Source: Solitalea agri (lineage in GTDB: Bacteria > Bacteroidota > Bacteroidia > Sphingobacteriales > Sphingobacteriaceae). From it: DNA of 64,000 bases. Shown one piece after another: positions 36,519 through 47,270 of this stretch. A program made the position numbers and the translations under genes. The notes under the pieces were generated by a model. That model was not told the DNA's origin, did not search any database, and saw nothing but the letters and a program-made list of their open reading frames with translations. The DNA lies in the NCBI RefSeq assembly GCF_023914155.1, contig NZ_JAMWYS010000006.1, forward strand, positions 62,001-126,000, in the 5' to 3' direction. Within the stretch, counting starts at the first letter, position 1; each line of letters starts with the position of its first letter.

Positions 36519-37919
36519 CTAATTAAAAATTTTACCCGGATTAAGGATTCCCTTGGGATCAAAAACCAGCTTTATATTTCGCATTAGCTGTAAATGAAAG
36601 TCACTGAATTTAATGCTCATATAAGGTTGTTGTATTAAACCAATACCATGCTCACCCGAAAGCGTACCTCCTAAACTTACTGTGAGTTCCATTATTTCTT
36701 TTATCCCCAACGGAAGTTTACTTTCCCAATCTGCCTCCGACATTGAATCTTTAATGATGTTAACGTGTAGATTCCCATCACCGGCATGTCCATAACAAAC
36801 TGATTTAAAACCATATTTATTTCCGATATCTTTTATCCCTTTTAAAAGTTTAGGCAATTCGGCCCTTGGTACTACGGTATCTTCTTCTTTATATACCGAA
36901 TTGGCTTTAACCGATAAAGGCATCTTTCTCCTGATCTTCCAAAGTTCATCTTTCTCAGCCGCCGATTCACCCAAAAGAATATCCTCACATCCAAAGCAAT
37001 ACAGCACCTCTCCTATTTGCTCACAATCAGTGCGCAGTAAGTCCAAATTATTGCCATCTACCTCTACTAATAAATAGGCATTTATATGATCTTTGACATC
37101 GAATTTAATATCATCGTACTTAATCACCCATTCCATTCCGGTACGTTCCATAAACTCTAAAGCCGAAGGCATTATGCCAGCCCTGAAAATAGCAGCAACA
37201 GCCTCACAGGCATTTTCAGCTGACGGAAATGAAGCCAACATTACCAAATTAAATTGCGGTTTTGGAACCAGTTTTACTACGACTTTGGTAATTACACCAA
37301 GCGTTCCTTCGCTGCCGATCATCAATTGTGTTAAGTTGTAACCCGATGCATATTTCAAGGTGTTGGCACCTGTCCAGATCACCTCACCGTTTGGCAAAAC
37401 CACCTCAAGATTTAAAATATAATCTCGCAAAGTGCCATATTTAACAACTCTCGGCCCTCCGGAGCCATGGGCCACATTTCCTCCAATAAAACAGGAGCCC
37501 TTGCTTGAAGGATCAACAGGATAAAGCAAATTCAATTTAGCGGCTTCTTCAATTAGCGCTTCTGTAATAACACCTGCCTCTACATGTGCCTGCAGATTCC
37601 GCTCATCAATTTTGATGATCTTATTCATCTTTTCCATCGACAATGATACTCCGCCAAAAACAGGTAAAGCTCCCCCACTTAGGCCCGTTCCTGCTCCTCT
37701 TGGAGTAATTGCAATAGAATTATCATTACAAAACTTTAGCACAGCCGAAACCTCTGCCGTGTTTTCAGGTTTAATAACAACATCGGGTAAATAAGAAAGG
37801 TCTTCGGTTTCATCATGCGAGTAACGCTTTAACGTTTCTTCATCAGTAAGTACATTTTCGGGCTTAACAATTCTTTTAAAGTGCTCAATTGCTTCAACCG
37901 TTAACTTATTAAATCGCAT
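36519..37919 (-). CDS. FAD-binding glycolate oxidase/D-lactate dehydrogenase-type oxidoreductase (GlcD family)
   Basis: A 466-residue flavoprotein oxidising a 2-hydroxy acid. The PP-type FAD domain covers about 45-220 (PRGAGTGLSGGALP, SSKGSCFIGGNVAHGSGG, IGSEGTLGVIT), and the C-terminal substrate domain contains CYGHAGDGNLHVN and GGTLSGEHGIGL, both conserved in GlcD and D-lactate dehydrogenases. No Fe-S domain is fused. Its first 11 bp overlap folB, so the two genes are coupled, though no metabolic link is evident. The exact substrate (glycolate, D-lactate or 2-hydroxyglutarate) cannot be told. Confidence 0.88.
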   Translation of the reverse strand: MRFNKLTVEAIEHFKRIVKPENVLTDEETLKRYSHDETEDLSYLPDVVIKPENTAEVSAVLKFCNDNSIAITPRGAGTGLSGGALPVFGGVSLSMEKMNKIIKIDERNLQAHVEAGVITEALIEEAAKLNLLYPVDPSSKGSCFIGGNVAHGSGGPRVVKYGTLRDYILNLEVVLPNGEVIWTGANTLKYASGYNLTQLMIGSEGTLGVITKVVVKLVPKPQFNLVMLASFPSAENACEAVAAIFRAGIMPSALEFMERTGMEWVIKYDDIKFDVKDHINAYLLVEVDGNNLDLLRTDCEQIGEVLYCFGCEDILLGESAAEKDELWKIRRKMPLSVKANSVYKEEDTVVPRAELPKLLKGIKDIGNKYGFKSVCYGHAGDGNLHVNIIKDSMSEADWESKLPLGIKEIMELTVSLGGTLSGEHGIGLIQQPYMSIKFSDFHLQLMRNIKLVFDPKGILNPGKIFN

Positions 37920-38295
37920 GATTAGGTTTTAAGTAGGTTATGCCAATAGAGGAACTTTGGATTTTTGCAGCAAATGGAGGATTGAGTTTTTCTATTTTAA
38001 CTTCTATGCGCTGAATTTTAACAGAGATTAATGCTATGCGATCAACTATTCGTTGCCCAACATGTTCTAATAATTTGGATGGCGTTTTCATTTCTTCACT
38101 CACAATCTCAAACAGCGACTCATAATTTAATGTTGCACCTAAGTCGTCGGTAATAGCAGCACTTGAAAAATCAGTTTCAACTTTTACATCAACCTTAAAC
38201 TTACCTCCAATTAATTGTTCTTCAGGATAATAGCCATGATTTGCAAAAACTTCTAACCCATTAAGTGCAATGCAATGAATCTTTTGAAAGGACAT
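37909..38295 (-). CDS. folB: Dihydroneopterin aldolase
   Basis: A 128-residue FolB converting 7,8-dihydroneopterin to 6-hydroxymethyl-dihydropterin in folate synthesis. The family signature is clear: IALNGLEVFANHGYYPEEQLIGGKF, the catalytic Tyr/Lys region, NYESLFEIV and LEHVGQRIVDRI. The length is normal. It is divergent from the acyl-CoA dehydrogenase gene (53 bp between starts) and its end overlaps the FAD oxidoreductase gene. Confidence 0.93.
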   Translation of the reverse strand: MSFQKIHCIALNGLEVFANHGYYPEEQLIGGKFKVDVKVETDFSSAAITDDLGATLNYESLFEIVSEEMKTPSKLLEHVGQRIVDRIALISVKIQRIEVKIEKLNPPFAAKIQSSSIGITYLKPNHAI

Positions 38296-38348
38296 ACTAC
38301 AAAAATAGCTTCATTTTTCTATTTTTGATAGAACAATCAATATCTATT

Positions 38349-39566
38349 ATGTCGCTATTAACCGCAGATGATCAAAAAAAACGTTCGTCAAAACAAGACT
38401 TGTACGAGTCGCCGGATTACTATTTACTTGATGAATTACTAACTGAGGAACATAAGCTTGTTCGCAGTACCATTAGAGATTACGTAAAAAAAGAGATCTC
38501 TCCCATTATTGAAGAATATGCTCAAAAATCACAATTTCCACGTCAGGTAGTAAAAAGCCTTGGTGAAATAGGCGCATTCGGTCCAACTATTCCGGTTGAA
38601 TATGGCGGTGGCGGTATGGATTATATCTCCTATGGAATTATCATGCAGGAATTAGAACGAGGCGATTCTGGTATCCGTTCTACTGCATCGGTTCAAGGTT
38701 CGTTGGTGATGTACCCAATTTATGCATACGGTTCGGAAGAACAACGACGTAAATATTTACCGAAACTTGGTTCGGGGGAATGGTTAGGTTGCTTTGGCTT
38801 AACAGAACCTGATTTTGGTTCTAATCCTTCAGGTATGATTACCAACATTAAAGATGCAGGTGATCATTACATCTTGAATGGCGCCAAAATGTGGATCTCT
38901 AATGCTCCATTTGCCGACTTAGCAGTTGTTTGGGCCAAAGATGAGCAAGACATTATCAGAGGAATGGTTGTTGAGCGTGGCATGGAAGGCTTTAGTACGC
39001 CGGAAACACACAATAAATGGTCATTAAGAGCCTCTGCAACCGGCGAATTGGTATTCGATAATGTTAAAGTTCCTAAAGAAAACGTATTCCCCAATGTGCA
39101 AGGATTAAAAGGACCTTTAGGCTGTTTAAATCAAGCTCGTTATGGTATTGCCTGGGGTGCATTAGGTGCAGCAATGGATTGCTATGATACGGCTCTGCGT
39201 TATTCAAAAGAACGCATTCAATTCGATAGACCGATTGGCGGTTTTCAGTTACAGCAAAAGAAATTAGCTGAAATGATTACCGAAATTACCAAAGGACAAC
39301 TATTGGTATGGCGTTTGGGTGTATTGAAAAGTGAGAATCGTGCAACTGCAGCGCAAATTTCAATGGCAAAGCGTAATAGTGTTGAAACAGCATTGAACAT
39401 TGCTCGTGAGGCGCGTCAGATGCTTGGAGGTATGGGTATTACGGGTGAATATCCAATTATGCGCCACATGATGAATCTCGAATCGGTAGTAACTTATGAA
39501 GGCACACACGATATACATTTGTTAATAACTGGCATGGATGTTACCGGTTTTAATGCTTTTAAATAA
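38349..39566 (+). CDS. Acyl-CoA dehydrogenase, glutaryl-CoA dehydrogenase-like
   Basis: A 405-residue FAD enzyme. The start at 38349 (MSLLTADDQ) is preferred over an upstream TTG-type extension at 38265 that would overlap folB by 31 bp and add a non-homologous leader. The ACAD blocks are present: LGCFGLTEPDFGSNPSGM, WISNAPFADLAVVWAK, QARYGIAWGALGAA, and the C-terminal VVTYEGTHDIHLL with the catalytic Glu typical of glutaryl-CoA dehydrogenase. It would oxidatively decarboxylate glutaryl-CoA to crotonyl-CoA in lysine/tryptophan catabolism. No other genes of that pathway are adjacent. Confidence 0.9.
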   Translation: MSLLTADDQKKRSSKQDLYESPDYYLLDELLTEEHKLVRSTIRDYVKKEISPIIEEYAQKSQFPRQVVKSLGEIGAFGPTIPVEYGGGGMDYISYGIIMQELERGDSGIRSTASVQGSLVMYPIYAYGSEEQRRKYLPKLGSGEWLGCFGLTEPDFGSNPSGMITNIKDAGDHYILNGAKMWISNAPFADLAVVWAKDEQDIIRGMVVERGMEGFSTPETHNKWSLRASATGELVFDNVKVPKENVFPNVQGLKGPLGCLNQARYGIAWGALGAAMDCYDTALRYSKERIQFDRPIGGFQLQQKKLAEMITEITKGQLLVWRLGVLKSENRATAAQISMAKRNSVETALNIAREARQMLGGMGITGEYPIMRHMMNLESVVTYEGTHDIHLLITGMDVTGFNAFK

Positions 39567-39572
39567 TAATAG

Positions 39573-39622
39573 AACAGCATGGTTGATCATTATTATTTTT
39601 TAAAACGACCAATCATGCTGTT
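39573..39622 (+). terminator. Hairpin after the acyl-CoA dehydrogenase gene
   Basis: 16-nt arms (39573-39588 with 39607-39622) pair with one G-U and one mismatch around an AT-rich loop. It lies in the 79-bp gap before the next gene. The U-run is short. Confidence 0.6.
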
Positions 39623-39645
39623 TAAACAACCATTGCAATATTTTC

Positions 39646-40113
39646 ATGAGTAGTCAGGCAAATTATCTATTAACTCATTTTTCAGATTTCCTTTTTGTTG
39701 GAAAATCGATTAGAACTTCAAATGAAACCGCTGAAACTGATATAGGAAATTTTTGGATTCAATACATCAAAGAAAAATGGCTTAACTCAGTTGAATATAA
39801 AACGGATGAAAAAGTAATTGGTTTATATTACAATTATGAGGGGGATTTTACCAAACCATACACCTTTGCCATTGGCTGTAAAGTGGATAGAATCGACAAC
39901 ATCCCAGAAGGAATGATTAGTTTAAACATTCCTGCATCCAATTATGCCGAATTTATTGCGAAGGGAAAAATGCCCGAATGCGTAATTGATACTTGGGTAG
40001 ATATTTGGAATTCGGATTTGGATAGAACCTATACTTTCGATATGGAAGTTTATTCTCCTCAATCTTTTAATCCCGAAAATGCGCATGTAGAAATCTTTAT
40101 CTCAGTAAAATAA
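39646..40113 (+). CDS. Stand-alone GyrI-like/effector-binding domain protein
   Basis: A 155-residue protein resembling the effector-binding domain found at the C-terminus of AraC-type activators and in GyrI. The pattern WIQYIKEKW, IGLYYNYEGDFTKPYTFAIGCKV, PEGMISLNIPASNYAEFIAKGKMP and the DMEVY/IFISVK ending is typical. There is no DNA-binding domain, so it may bind small molecules or act as a hydrolase-like binding protein; the ligand is unknown. It converges with the RDD gene across a shared terminator. Confidence 0.75.
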   Translation: MSSQANYLLTHFSDFLFVGKSIRTSNETAETDIGNFWIQYIKEKWLNSVEYKTDEKVIGLYYNYEGDFTKPYTFAIGCKVDRIDNIPEGMISLNIPASNYAEFIAKGKMPECVIDTWVDIWNSDLDRTYTFDMEVYSPQSFNPENAHVEIFISVK

Positions 40114-40120
40114 CAAACTA

Positions 40121-40147
40121 AAAAAGGAACCTTCTCGGTTCCTTTTT
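40121..40147. terminator. Bidirectional terminator between convergent genes
   Basis: A perfect 11-bp stem (40121-40131 with 40137-40147) with a 5-nt loop, flanked by A-run and T-run, so it serves both the plus gene ending at 40113 and the minus gene ending at 40157. Confidence 0.85.
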
Positions 40148-40156
40148 CATTATCAA

Positions 40157-40624
40157 CTATGATTGAATAATTGGTTGCTTTTTAACCACATAGGTTTTTG
40201 AAATTGAATCATGCCAACCCATTGGGGTAAATAGGAATGAGAAGGCTTCAAATGGTATCGAACGACAAAGTGTTCTTCCTAAAATCCTTAACACTCCTGG
40301 TTTTTCACCATAATCATTTACCACATGTGTGCGGGTAATTATCTTTCCTAATGTTTGTCCAAATACTGCTTCAGCAATAAAATAATACGCAAATGTTGCG
40401 ACAGTATTGATAATTGTCATTTTAACAAACTGAGAGTCGTTTACTAATTGCTGAATAGTAGTGATCTTTGTCAAATCAACACCTGAATTTGGCATTATGA
40501 ATGATAAGACCATTCCAATAAACATACTATCTATCAAATAATTTGCGAACCTTGTAGCTGAAGATGCTATATGTAAATCACTCGCAGACCCTTGCTTTTC
40601 CTTTTCTTCTAAAATTTCAGACAT
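40157..40624 (-). CDS. RDD-family integral membrane protein
   Basis: A 155-residue membrane protein. The RDD pattern is visible: ATRFANYLIDSMFIGMVLSF (Arg near the first helix, Asp inside it), a second helix TIINTVATFAYYFIAEAVFGQTLGKIITRTHVV, and a third segment LGRTLCRSIPFEAFSFLF. The GQTLGK block after helix 2 is the most conserved RDD feature. Function is unknown beyond proposed transport or ion exchange for some members. It is a single-gene unit. Confidence 0.82.
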   Translation of the reverse strand: MSEILEEKEKQGSASDLHIASSATRFANYLIDSMFIGMVLSFIMPNSGVDLTKITTIQQLVNDSQFVKMTIINTVATFAYYFIAEAVFGQTLGKIITRTHVVNDYGEKPGVLRILGRTLCRSIPFEAFSFLFTPMGWHDSISKTYVVKKQPIIQS

Positions 40625-42656
<2,032 letters not shown>

Positions 42657-42666
42657 AAATAAACGA

Positions 42667-42712
42667 ATGATCAACTGATAAGATTAAAAACCTGAAAACA
42701 GTTGGTCATTTT
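42667..42712 (+). terminator. Terminator after the ABC-F gene
   Basis: An 11-bp stem (42667-42677 with 42699-42709), with its one wobble a G-U pair on the plus strand, is followed by TTT. It lies 10 bp after the ABC-F stop. Confidence 0.7.
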
Positions 42713-42735
42713 ATATATTGATATCACTTAAATCA

Positions 42736-43116
42736 ATGAAGGATATAAAGAAGTACTACCTTATTCATGCTAGTCCTGAAGAGGTTTATTTAGCCCTGAC
42801 TAATCCATTAACAATTGAGTTATGGAGTGGGCATCCGGCAGAAATGACAACTGAACCTGGTTCCGAATTTTCGTTGTGGGGAGGTGATATTGCTGGTAAA
42901 AATATTGAGTTCGAAGAAAACAAAAAAGTTGTGCAGCAGTGGTATTTTGGCGATCAGCCAGAAGAATCAATCGTCACCATTAAACTGCATCCAGATAAAC
43001 ACGGAACATCGGTAGAACTCCGACATACCAACATTCCGGAGTCAGAAGTTGAGGATATGTTGTATGGCTGGAATAACTATTATTTCGGCGCCATTGAAGA
43101 TTATTTTGATGAATAA
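42736..43116 (+). CDS. START-like SRPBCC domain protein (AHSA1-like)
   Basis: A 126-residue single-domain protein of the Bet v1-like superfamily. The ATG at 42736 is chosen over an upstream TTG at 42718. The start IKKYYLIHASPEEVYLALTNP, then WSGHPAEMTTEPGSEFSLWGGDIAGKNIEF and the end GWNNYYFGAIEDYF match the AHSA1-like (activator of Hsp90 ATPase) branch. Such small proteins bind hydrophobic ligands or partner proteins; the role here is unknown. It is flanked on both sides by good terminators and so probably expressed alone. Confidence 0.85.
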   Translation: MKDIKKYYLIHASPEEVYLALTNPLTIELWSGHPAEMTTEPGSEFSLWGGDIAGKNIEFEENKKVVQQWYFGDQPEESIVTIKLHPDKHGTSVELRHTNIPESEVEDMLYGWNNYYFGAIEDYFDE

Positions 43117-43143
43117 ACAGAAGAGATTCAATGATCAATACAT

Positions 43144-43178
43144 AAACAGGAAACCTGCTAGCATAGGTTTCCTGTTTT
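43144..43178 (+). terminator. Terminator after the SRPBCC gene
   Basis: A perfect 13-bp stem (43144-43156 with 43165-43177) and an 8-nt loop end in a T-run. A strong intrinsic terminator. Confidence 0.88.
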
Positions 43179-43486
43179 TATTTGGCGGATATTTAAATTT
43201 CAGGTTGGACATCGGCTGAATTAAGATCAAAGATTTTTCAACTCATACATAATAAACCCTTATTTACAATCCATATTTAACCTTTTTTACCTATTATTGA
43301 TCTAATTAATCGGCAGTATTTAAAAAATTACATGTATTGAACATCATAATTTATTTCCTTAAGAGCACGCTCTATGGTTTTTCAATGCCTACATTGCTAA
43401 ACAGTTAAAATATAATTTAAACAAAGTTTTTAGACCAAATACCGGTTTAGTATTTTACTATACTAAACTATTTTAAATATCATTAG
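43178..43486 (+). promoter_or_regulatory. AT-rich upstream region of the fabH-like gene with a small inverted repeat
   Basis: No gene is visible in this ~310-bp stretch. GTTTAGTA (43445-43452) and TACTAAAC (43461-43468) form a perfect 8-bp inverted repeat with an 8-nt spacer, 18 bp before the start codon of the next gene. It could be an operator or a leader hairpin that affects translation. Otherwise I see only AT-rich promoter-like sequence. Confidence 0.4.
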
Positions 43487-44569
43487 ATGCAAGTGCCACA
43501 AACTGTAATAACCGGAACCGGATCATTTATTCCTTCGCTCATAAAAACAAATAGAGATTTTGCTGCACACGATTTTTATGATGAGAAGCAACAACTTATC
43601 GATCAACCACCGGCAGTAATAGCAGAGAAGTTTCAACAGATAACAGGTATTGCAGAAAGAAGATACGCTACTTGTGAGCTTAATTCATCAGACCTTGCCA
43701 TTTTAGCCGCCAAAGAGGCCATCGAAGATGCAGGCATTGACATGGAAACTATCGACCAGATCATTGTTGCACACAATGCTGGAAATATAATTAAGCATAC
43801 CAACCAAACCGATCTTATTCCTTCATTGGCAAGTCGTATCAAACATGGTTTAGGAATCAAAAATCCTTCGTGTATACCTTATGATTTAATATTTGGCTGT
43901 CCGGGATGGTTGCAAGGGGTTATTCAGGCTGATGCCTTTATAAAAGCGGGTGTAGCAAAGAAATGCTTAGTGATTGGAACAGAAACACTAAGCCGCATGA
44001 TCGATATTTATGATCGTGATAGCATGATTTTCTCCGATGGAGCCGGTGCATGTATTGTGGAAGCAGCCGAACCTAATGAAACTCCTAGAGGTATCCTGGC
44101 AAGCAGCGTAATTAGTCATTGCACTGATGAGGTCGACTTTTTATACATGGGCAAAAGTAATTTCCCAGGCAGCGACCCAAGAGTTCGATATATAAAGATG
44201 AAAGGTCGCAAAGTTTTCGAATATGCGATGAAACACGTTCCTGCAGCCATGAAAAACTGTTTGGATAAAAGCGGAGTCGATATTAAGGATATCAAGAAAA
44301 TTTTCCTGCACCAGGCAAATGAAAAGATGGATGAAGGGTTCACCAAAGAGCTATTCAAACTTTATGGAATAAAAGAAATCCCGGAAAACATTATGCCTAT
44401 GAGCATTCACAAACTTGGAAACAGCTCGGTTGCTACCATTCCTACGCTTTATGATTTGGTCAGAAAAGGAAAATTAGGAGAAGAGCACGAGGTAAATGAG
44501 GGGGATGTGATTTTATTTGCATCAGTTGGTGCAGGAATGAATATCAACGCAGTTTGTTATCGTGCTTAA
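43487..44569 (+). CDS. 3-oxoacyl-ACP synthase III family protein (FabH-like)
   Basis: A 360-residue thiolase-fold enzyme. The catalytic triad is visible: Cys138 in IFGCPGWLQG, His near 278 in FLHQANEKM and Asn near 308 in LGNSSVATIP. FSDGAGACIVE and FASVGAGMNINAVCYR are conserved KAS III blocks. FabH starts fatty-acid elongation by condensing acyl-CoA with malonyl-ACP. The protein is longer than E. coli FabH (317) and stands apart from other fab genes, so it may be a specialised KAS III rather than the housekeeping one. A long palindromic terminator follows. Confidence 0.88.
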   Translation: MQVPQTVITGTGSFIPSLIKTNRDFAAHDFYDEKQQLIDQPPAVIAEKFQQITGIAERRYATCELNSSDLAILAAKEAIEDAGIDMETIDQIIVAHNAGNIIKHTNQTDLIPSLASRIKHGLGIKNPSCIPYDLIFGCPGWLQGVIQADAFIKAGVAKKCLVIGTETLSRMIDIYDRDSMIFSDGAGACIVEAAEPNETPRGILASSVISHCTDEVDFLYMGKSNFPGSDPRVRYIKMKGRKVFEYAMKHVPAAMKNCLDKSGVDIKDIKKIFLHQANEKMDEGFTKELFKLYGIKEIPENIMPMSIHKLGNSSVATIPTLYDLVRKGKLGEEHEVNEGDVILFASVGAGMNINAVCYRA

Positions 44570-44587
44570 CAAGTAATTATTTGGCCT

Positions 44588-44641
44588 TAAGTATAAAAGA
44601 GCGGCTGCCTCATATATGAGGCAGCCGCTCTTTTATACTTA
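44588..44641. terminator. 54-bp perfect palindrome, bidirectional terminator
   Basis: Bases 44588-44614 are the exact reverse complement of 44615-44641: 27 consecutive pairs with no unpaired centre. The GC-rich core is flanked by A and T stretches. It lies between the convergent fabH-like and purE genes, 18 and 29 bp from their stops. Confidence 0.9.
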
Positions 44642-44670
44642 TAATAAGAAATTCGTAACCCGAAATAATC

Positions 44671-45207
44671 TTATGGATGCATATTCAGTTTATGTTCCAA
44701 TACTTTCTTATAGCCCAAACGATCGATCTTATCAACGTTGGTTAACACCTTGTCACGTAATTCATCTTTATAAGCTTTTAACTTATCAGCTACAGCCTGA
44801 TCAAAAGCCCCTACAATATTTGCAGCTAAAATACCAGCATTAGCGGCTCCATTTAAAGCCACTGTAGCAACTGGAATACCAGCTGGCATTTGAAGGATTG
44901 ACAGGACAGAATCCCAGCCATCAATTGAATTACTTGACTTAACCGGAACCCCAACAACAGGTAATGTAGTAATTGAGGCTACCATTCCAGGAAGATGCGC
45001 TGCTCCCCCTGCGCCTGCAATAATTACTTTTAATCCTCTTTCAGCAGCTTGTTCGGCATATTCAATCATGCGGTGAGGTGTGCGGTGAGCCGATACAATT
45101 GTCAACTCGAAAGGTATTTCAAACTTCTCTAATATTTCTGCAGCAGCCGACATCACTTTTAAATCTGAATCGCTGCCCATTATAATTCCAACTAGTGGAG
45201 TGCTCAT
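44671..45207 (-). CDS. purE: N5-carboxyaminoimidazole ribonucleotide mutase
   Basis: A 178-residue class I PurE that converts N5-CAIR to CAIR in purine synthesis. The N-terminal [13 protein letters not shown] binds the substrate phosphate; SAHRTPHRM holds the catalytic His; [15 protein letters not shown] and [31 protein letters not shown] are the other active-site blocks. It lies downstream of purK on the same strand (58 bp), the usual pairing because PurK makes its substrate. Confidence 0.96.
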   Translation of the reverse strand: MSTPLVGIIMGSDSDLKVMSAAAEILEKFEIPFELTIVSAHRTPHRMIEYAEQAAERGLKVIIAGAGGAAHLPGMVASITTLPVVGVPVKSSNSIDGWDSVLSILQMPAGIPVATVALNGAANAGILAANIVGAFDQAVADKLKAYKDELRDKVLTNVDKIDRLGYKKVLEHKLNMHP

Positions 45208-45265
45208 AATTTATTGTTAATAGTTAATGATCAGTAGTGAACAAAAAGTTCACTATTAATCAAAT

Positions 45266-46408
45266 TTATGCTTGAATTTTAAATGTGTCTTTTACAATCT
45301 TGGCCTTCTCAAAGGCATTATCCAAATTATGATCAATGATGGTTACGTGGCCCATCTTACGAAATGGCTTGGTAATCTTCTTTCCGTACAAGTGAAGATA
45401 AACGCCATCAAGTTTAGAGATCTCATTAATGCCTATATATTTGGCTTCCCCTACGAAATCATCTTCACCTAAAAGATTTACCATTACGGCTGGTCGACGT
45501 AATTCAGTGGAACCTAATGGGAGATTTAATATTGCTCTTAAATGTTGTTCATATTGAGAGGTAATACAAGCCTCTATTGTATGGTGACCGCTGTTATGCG
45601 GACGAGGTGCCAGCTCATTTACCAATACTTGGCCGGTTTTGGTAACGAACATTTCAACGGCCAGCAATCCAACGATCTTTAGCTTTTCAACAACATCAGT
45701 AGCAATTTCTTTGGCCTTTAATTCAATTTGTTCATCAATTTTGGCCGGAGTAAATAAAAGCTCTACGAGATTGGCTTTGGGATCAAACTCCATTTCAACC
45801 ACATCAAAGGTTTTAATCTCCCCTGCGGCATTACGAGCTACCAAAACGGCAATTTCCTTATCAAAATCAATTAAATCTTCTAAAATACTTGGCTCATTAA
45901 ACGACTTTGGCAAGTCGTCAATAGAATTTATTTTAAATACTCCCCGCCCGTCGTAACCTGCTTTGCGAAGCTTTTGAACAGCAGGGAATTTTTCCTCATA
46001 ATACTTAAGCTCTTCCCTGTTCTGGATTTTCAGATACGGAGATGTTGGAATATTATGTTCTTTATAAAAATCTTTCTGAAGTCCTTTATCCTGGATCAGT
46101 TCAATAATATGTGGCTGAGGGTAAACTGTTACTCCTTCTGCTTCCAATCGTTTCAGCGCTTCCACATTTACATTTTCAATCTCAATGGTAATTAAATCGA
46201 GATGACGACCGAAATTATAAACAGTATTATAATCGTTAAAACTGCCCAGATGAAAATTTTTACAGAAAAAGCTACATGGAGAAGCGGGGTCAGGGTCTAA
46301 AATCGAAACATCTACACCGTAATTCATTGCCGGTTGAAGTAACATTTTACCTAATTGGCCACCGCCGAGTATACCTAGTTTGAAATTTGATGAATTAAAT
46401 GTTTTCAC
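45266..46408 (-). CDS. purK: N5-carboxyaminoimidazole ribonucleotide synthase
   Basis: A 380-residue ATP-grasp enzyme that carboxylates AIR to N5-CAIR using ATP and bicarbonate. It starts with the typical LGILGGGQLGKML. The ATP-grasp region includes LRKAGYDGRGVF and EDLIDFDKEIAVLVARN, and the NELAPRPHNSGHHTIEACITSQYEQHLRAI block is diagnostic of PurK. It is first of the purKE pair. Confidence 0.96.
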   Translation of the reverse strand: MKTFNSSNFKLGILGGGQLGKMLLQPAMNYGVDVSILDPDPASPCSFFCKNFHLGSFNDYNTVYNFGRHLDLITIEIENVNVEALKRLEAEGVTVYPQPHIIELIQDKGLQKDFYKEHNIPTSPYLKIQNREELKYYEEKFPAVQKLRKAGYDGRGVFKINSIDDLPKSFNEPSILEDLIDFDKEIAVLVARNAAGEIKTFDVVEMEFDPKANLVELLFTPAKIDEQIELKAKEIATDVVEKLKIVGLLAVEMFVTKTGQVLVNELAPRPHNSGHHTIEACITSQYEQHLRAILNLPLGSTELRRPAVMVNLLGEDDFVGEAKYIGINEISKLDGVYLHLYGKKITKPFRKMGHVTIIDHNLDNAFEKAKIVKDTFKIQA

Positions 46409-46531
46409 TCATTTGGGATTAATTCTTCAAAAATAGGAATACAATTTTAGAAGTACGATTTTAACCGGTCGATTTTGACAGTTAGATTAAAAATAATAGG
46501 TTTATGATATAATGAGTAACCTTTTTACATA

Positions 46532-47089
46532 CTAATTAAATCGCGGATTCTCAGGAAAATTCACTATCATGGCAAATTTGTCGCCCAAACTTTTAATTGC
46601 ATGCGCCCATAACGCCCGGTCATTATCTCCAAAAATAAACTCCTTTTTCGATTCCGCAACCAGCCAGGCATTTTCACTAAGCTCATCTTGCAATTGGGTT
46701 TCACCCCAACCCGAATATCCGATAAAAAACCGTATCTCACTTTGATCAACCTTGCCTGCCTGAATCATTATCTTCAGAAGTTCAAAATTACCTCCCCAAA
46801 ATACACCGTTCCCAACCGGAACACTTCCATCCAATTCTTCAATGGTATGAATGTAATGTAAACTATCATTGCCAACCGGTCCTCCAATATATACTGGAAA
46901 CTCAGTATCATCTACTTCATCAACTAAACTATTCAAGGTAAGATCGGTCTTCTGATTCAATACAAACCCAACACTTCCTTTCTCATTATGCTCAGTGAGG
47001 TACACTACTGATCGCTTAAAGTTGGGATCAGCCATAAAAGGTTCGGAAATCAATAACTTTCCGGCGTCAGGTTTTATATTGTTTAACAT
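46532..47089 (-). CDS. YqgE/AlgH family protein (DUF179)
   Basis: A 185-residue protein of the UPF0301 family. The N-terminal GKLLISEPFMADPNFKRSVVYLTEHNEKGSVGFVLNQ-type region, PVYIGGPVGNDSLHYIHT, and FIGYSGWGETQLQDEL are the family's conserved blocks. The biochemical role is unknown. It is divergent from pdxH and separated from purK by 123 bp with no clear structure. Confidence 0.92.
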   Translation of the reverse strand: MLNNIKPDAGKLLISEPFMADPNFKRSVVYLTEHNEKGSVGFVLNQKTDLTLNSLVDEVDDTEFPVYIGGPVGNDSLHYIHTIEELDGSVPVGNGVFWGGNFELLKIMIQAGKVDQSEIRFFIGYSGWGETQLQDELSENAWLVAESKKEFIFGDNDRALWAHAIKSLGDKFAMIVNFPENPRFN

Positions 47090-47270
47090 AAAATCAATTT
47101 TAGATTAAAAAATTTCTTTAGTCATGATAAAGACGTAGAGATTAATTTTATATCGATACGGAAGCTACATTTAAAATACAAAAAAACCTGAAATTTTCCG
47201 AACATAAAAAGCAGGTGCATTTAATGACCTCCGTCATTGTTATCAACTAATGAATAGCTAATTTTGTTGT

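Noticed and set aside
38265-38348. Upstream start of the acyl-CoA dehydrogenase gene
   Set aside because: It overlaps folB by 31 bp, begins with a non-homologous hydrophobic leader, and the ATG at 38349 matches the family.
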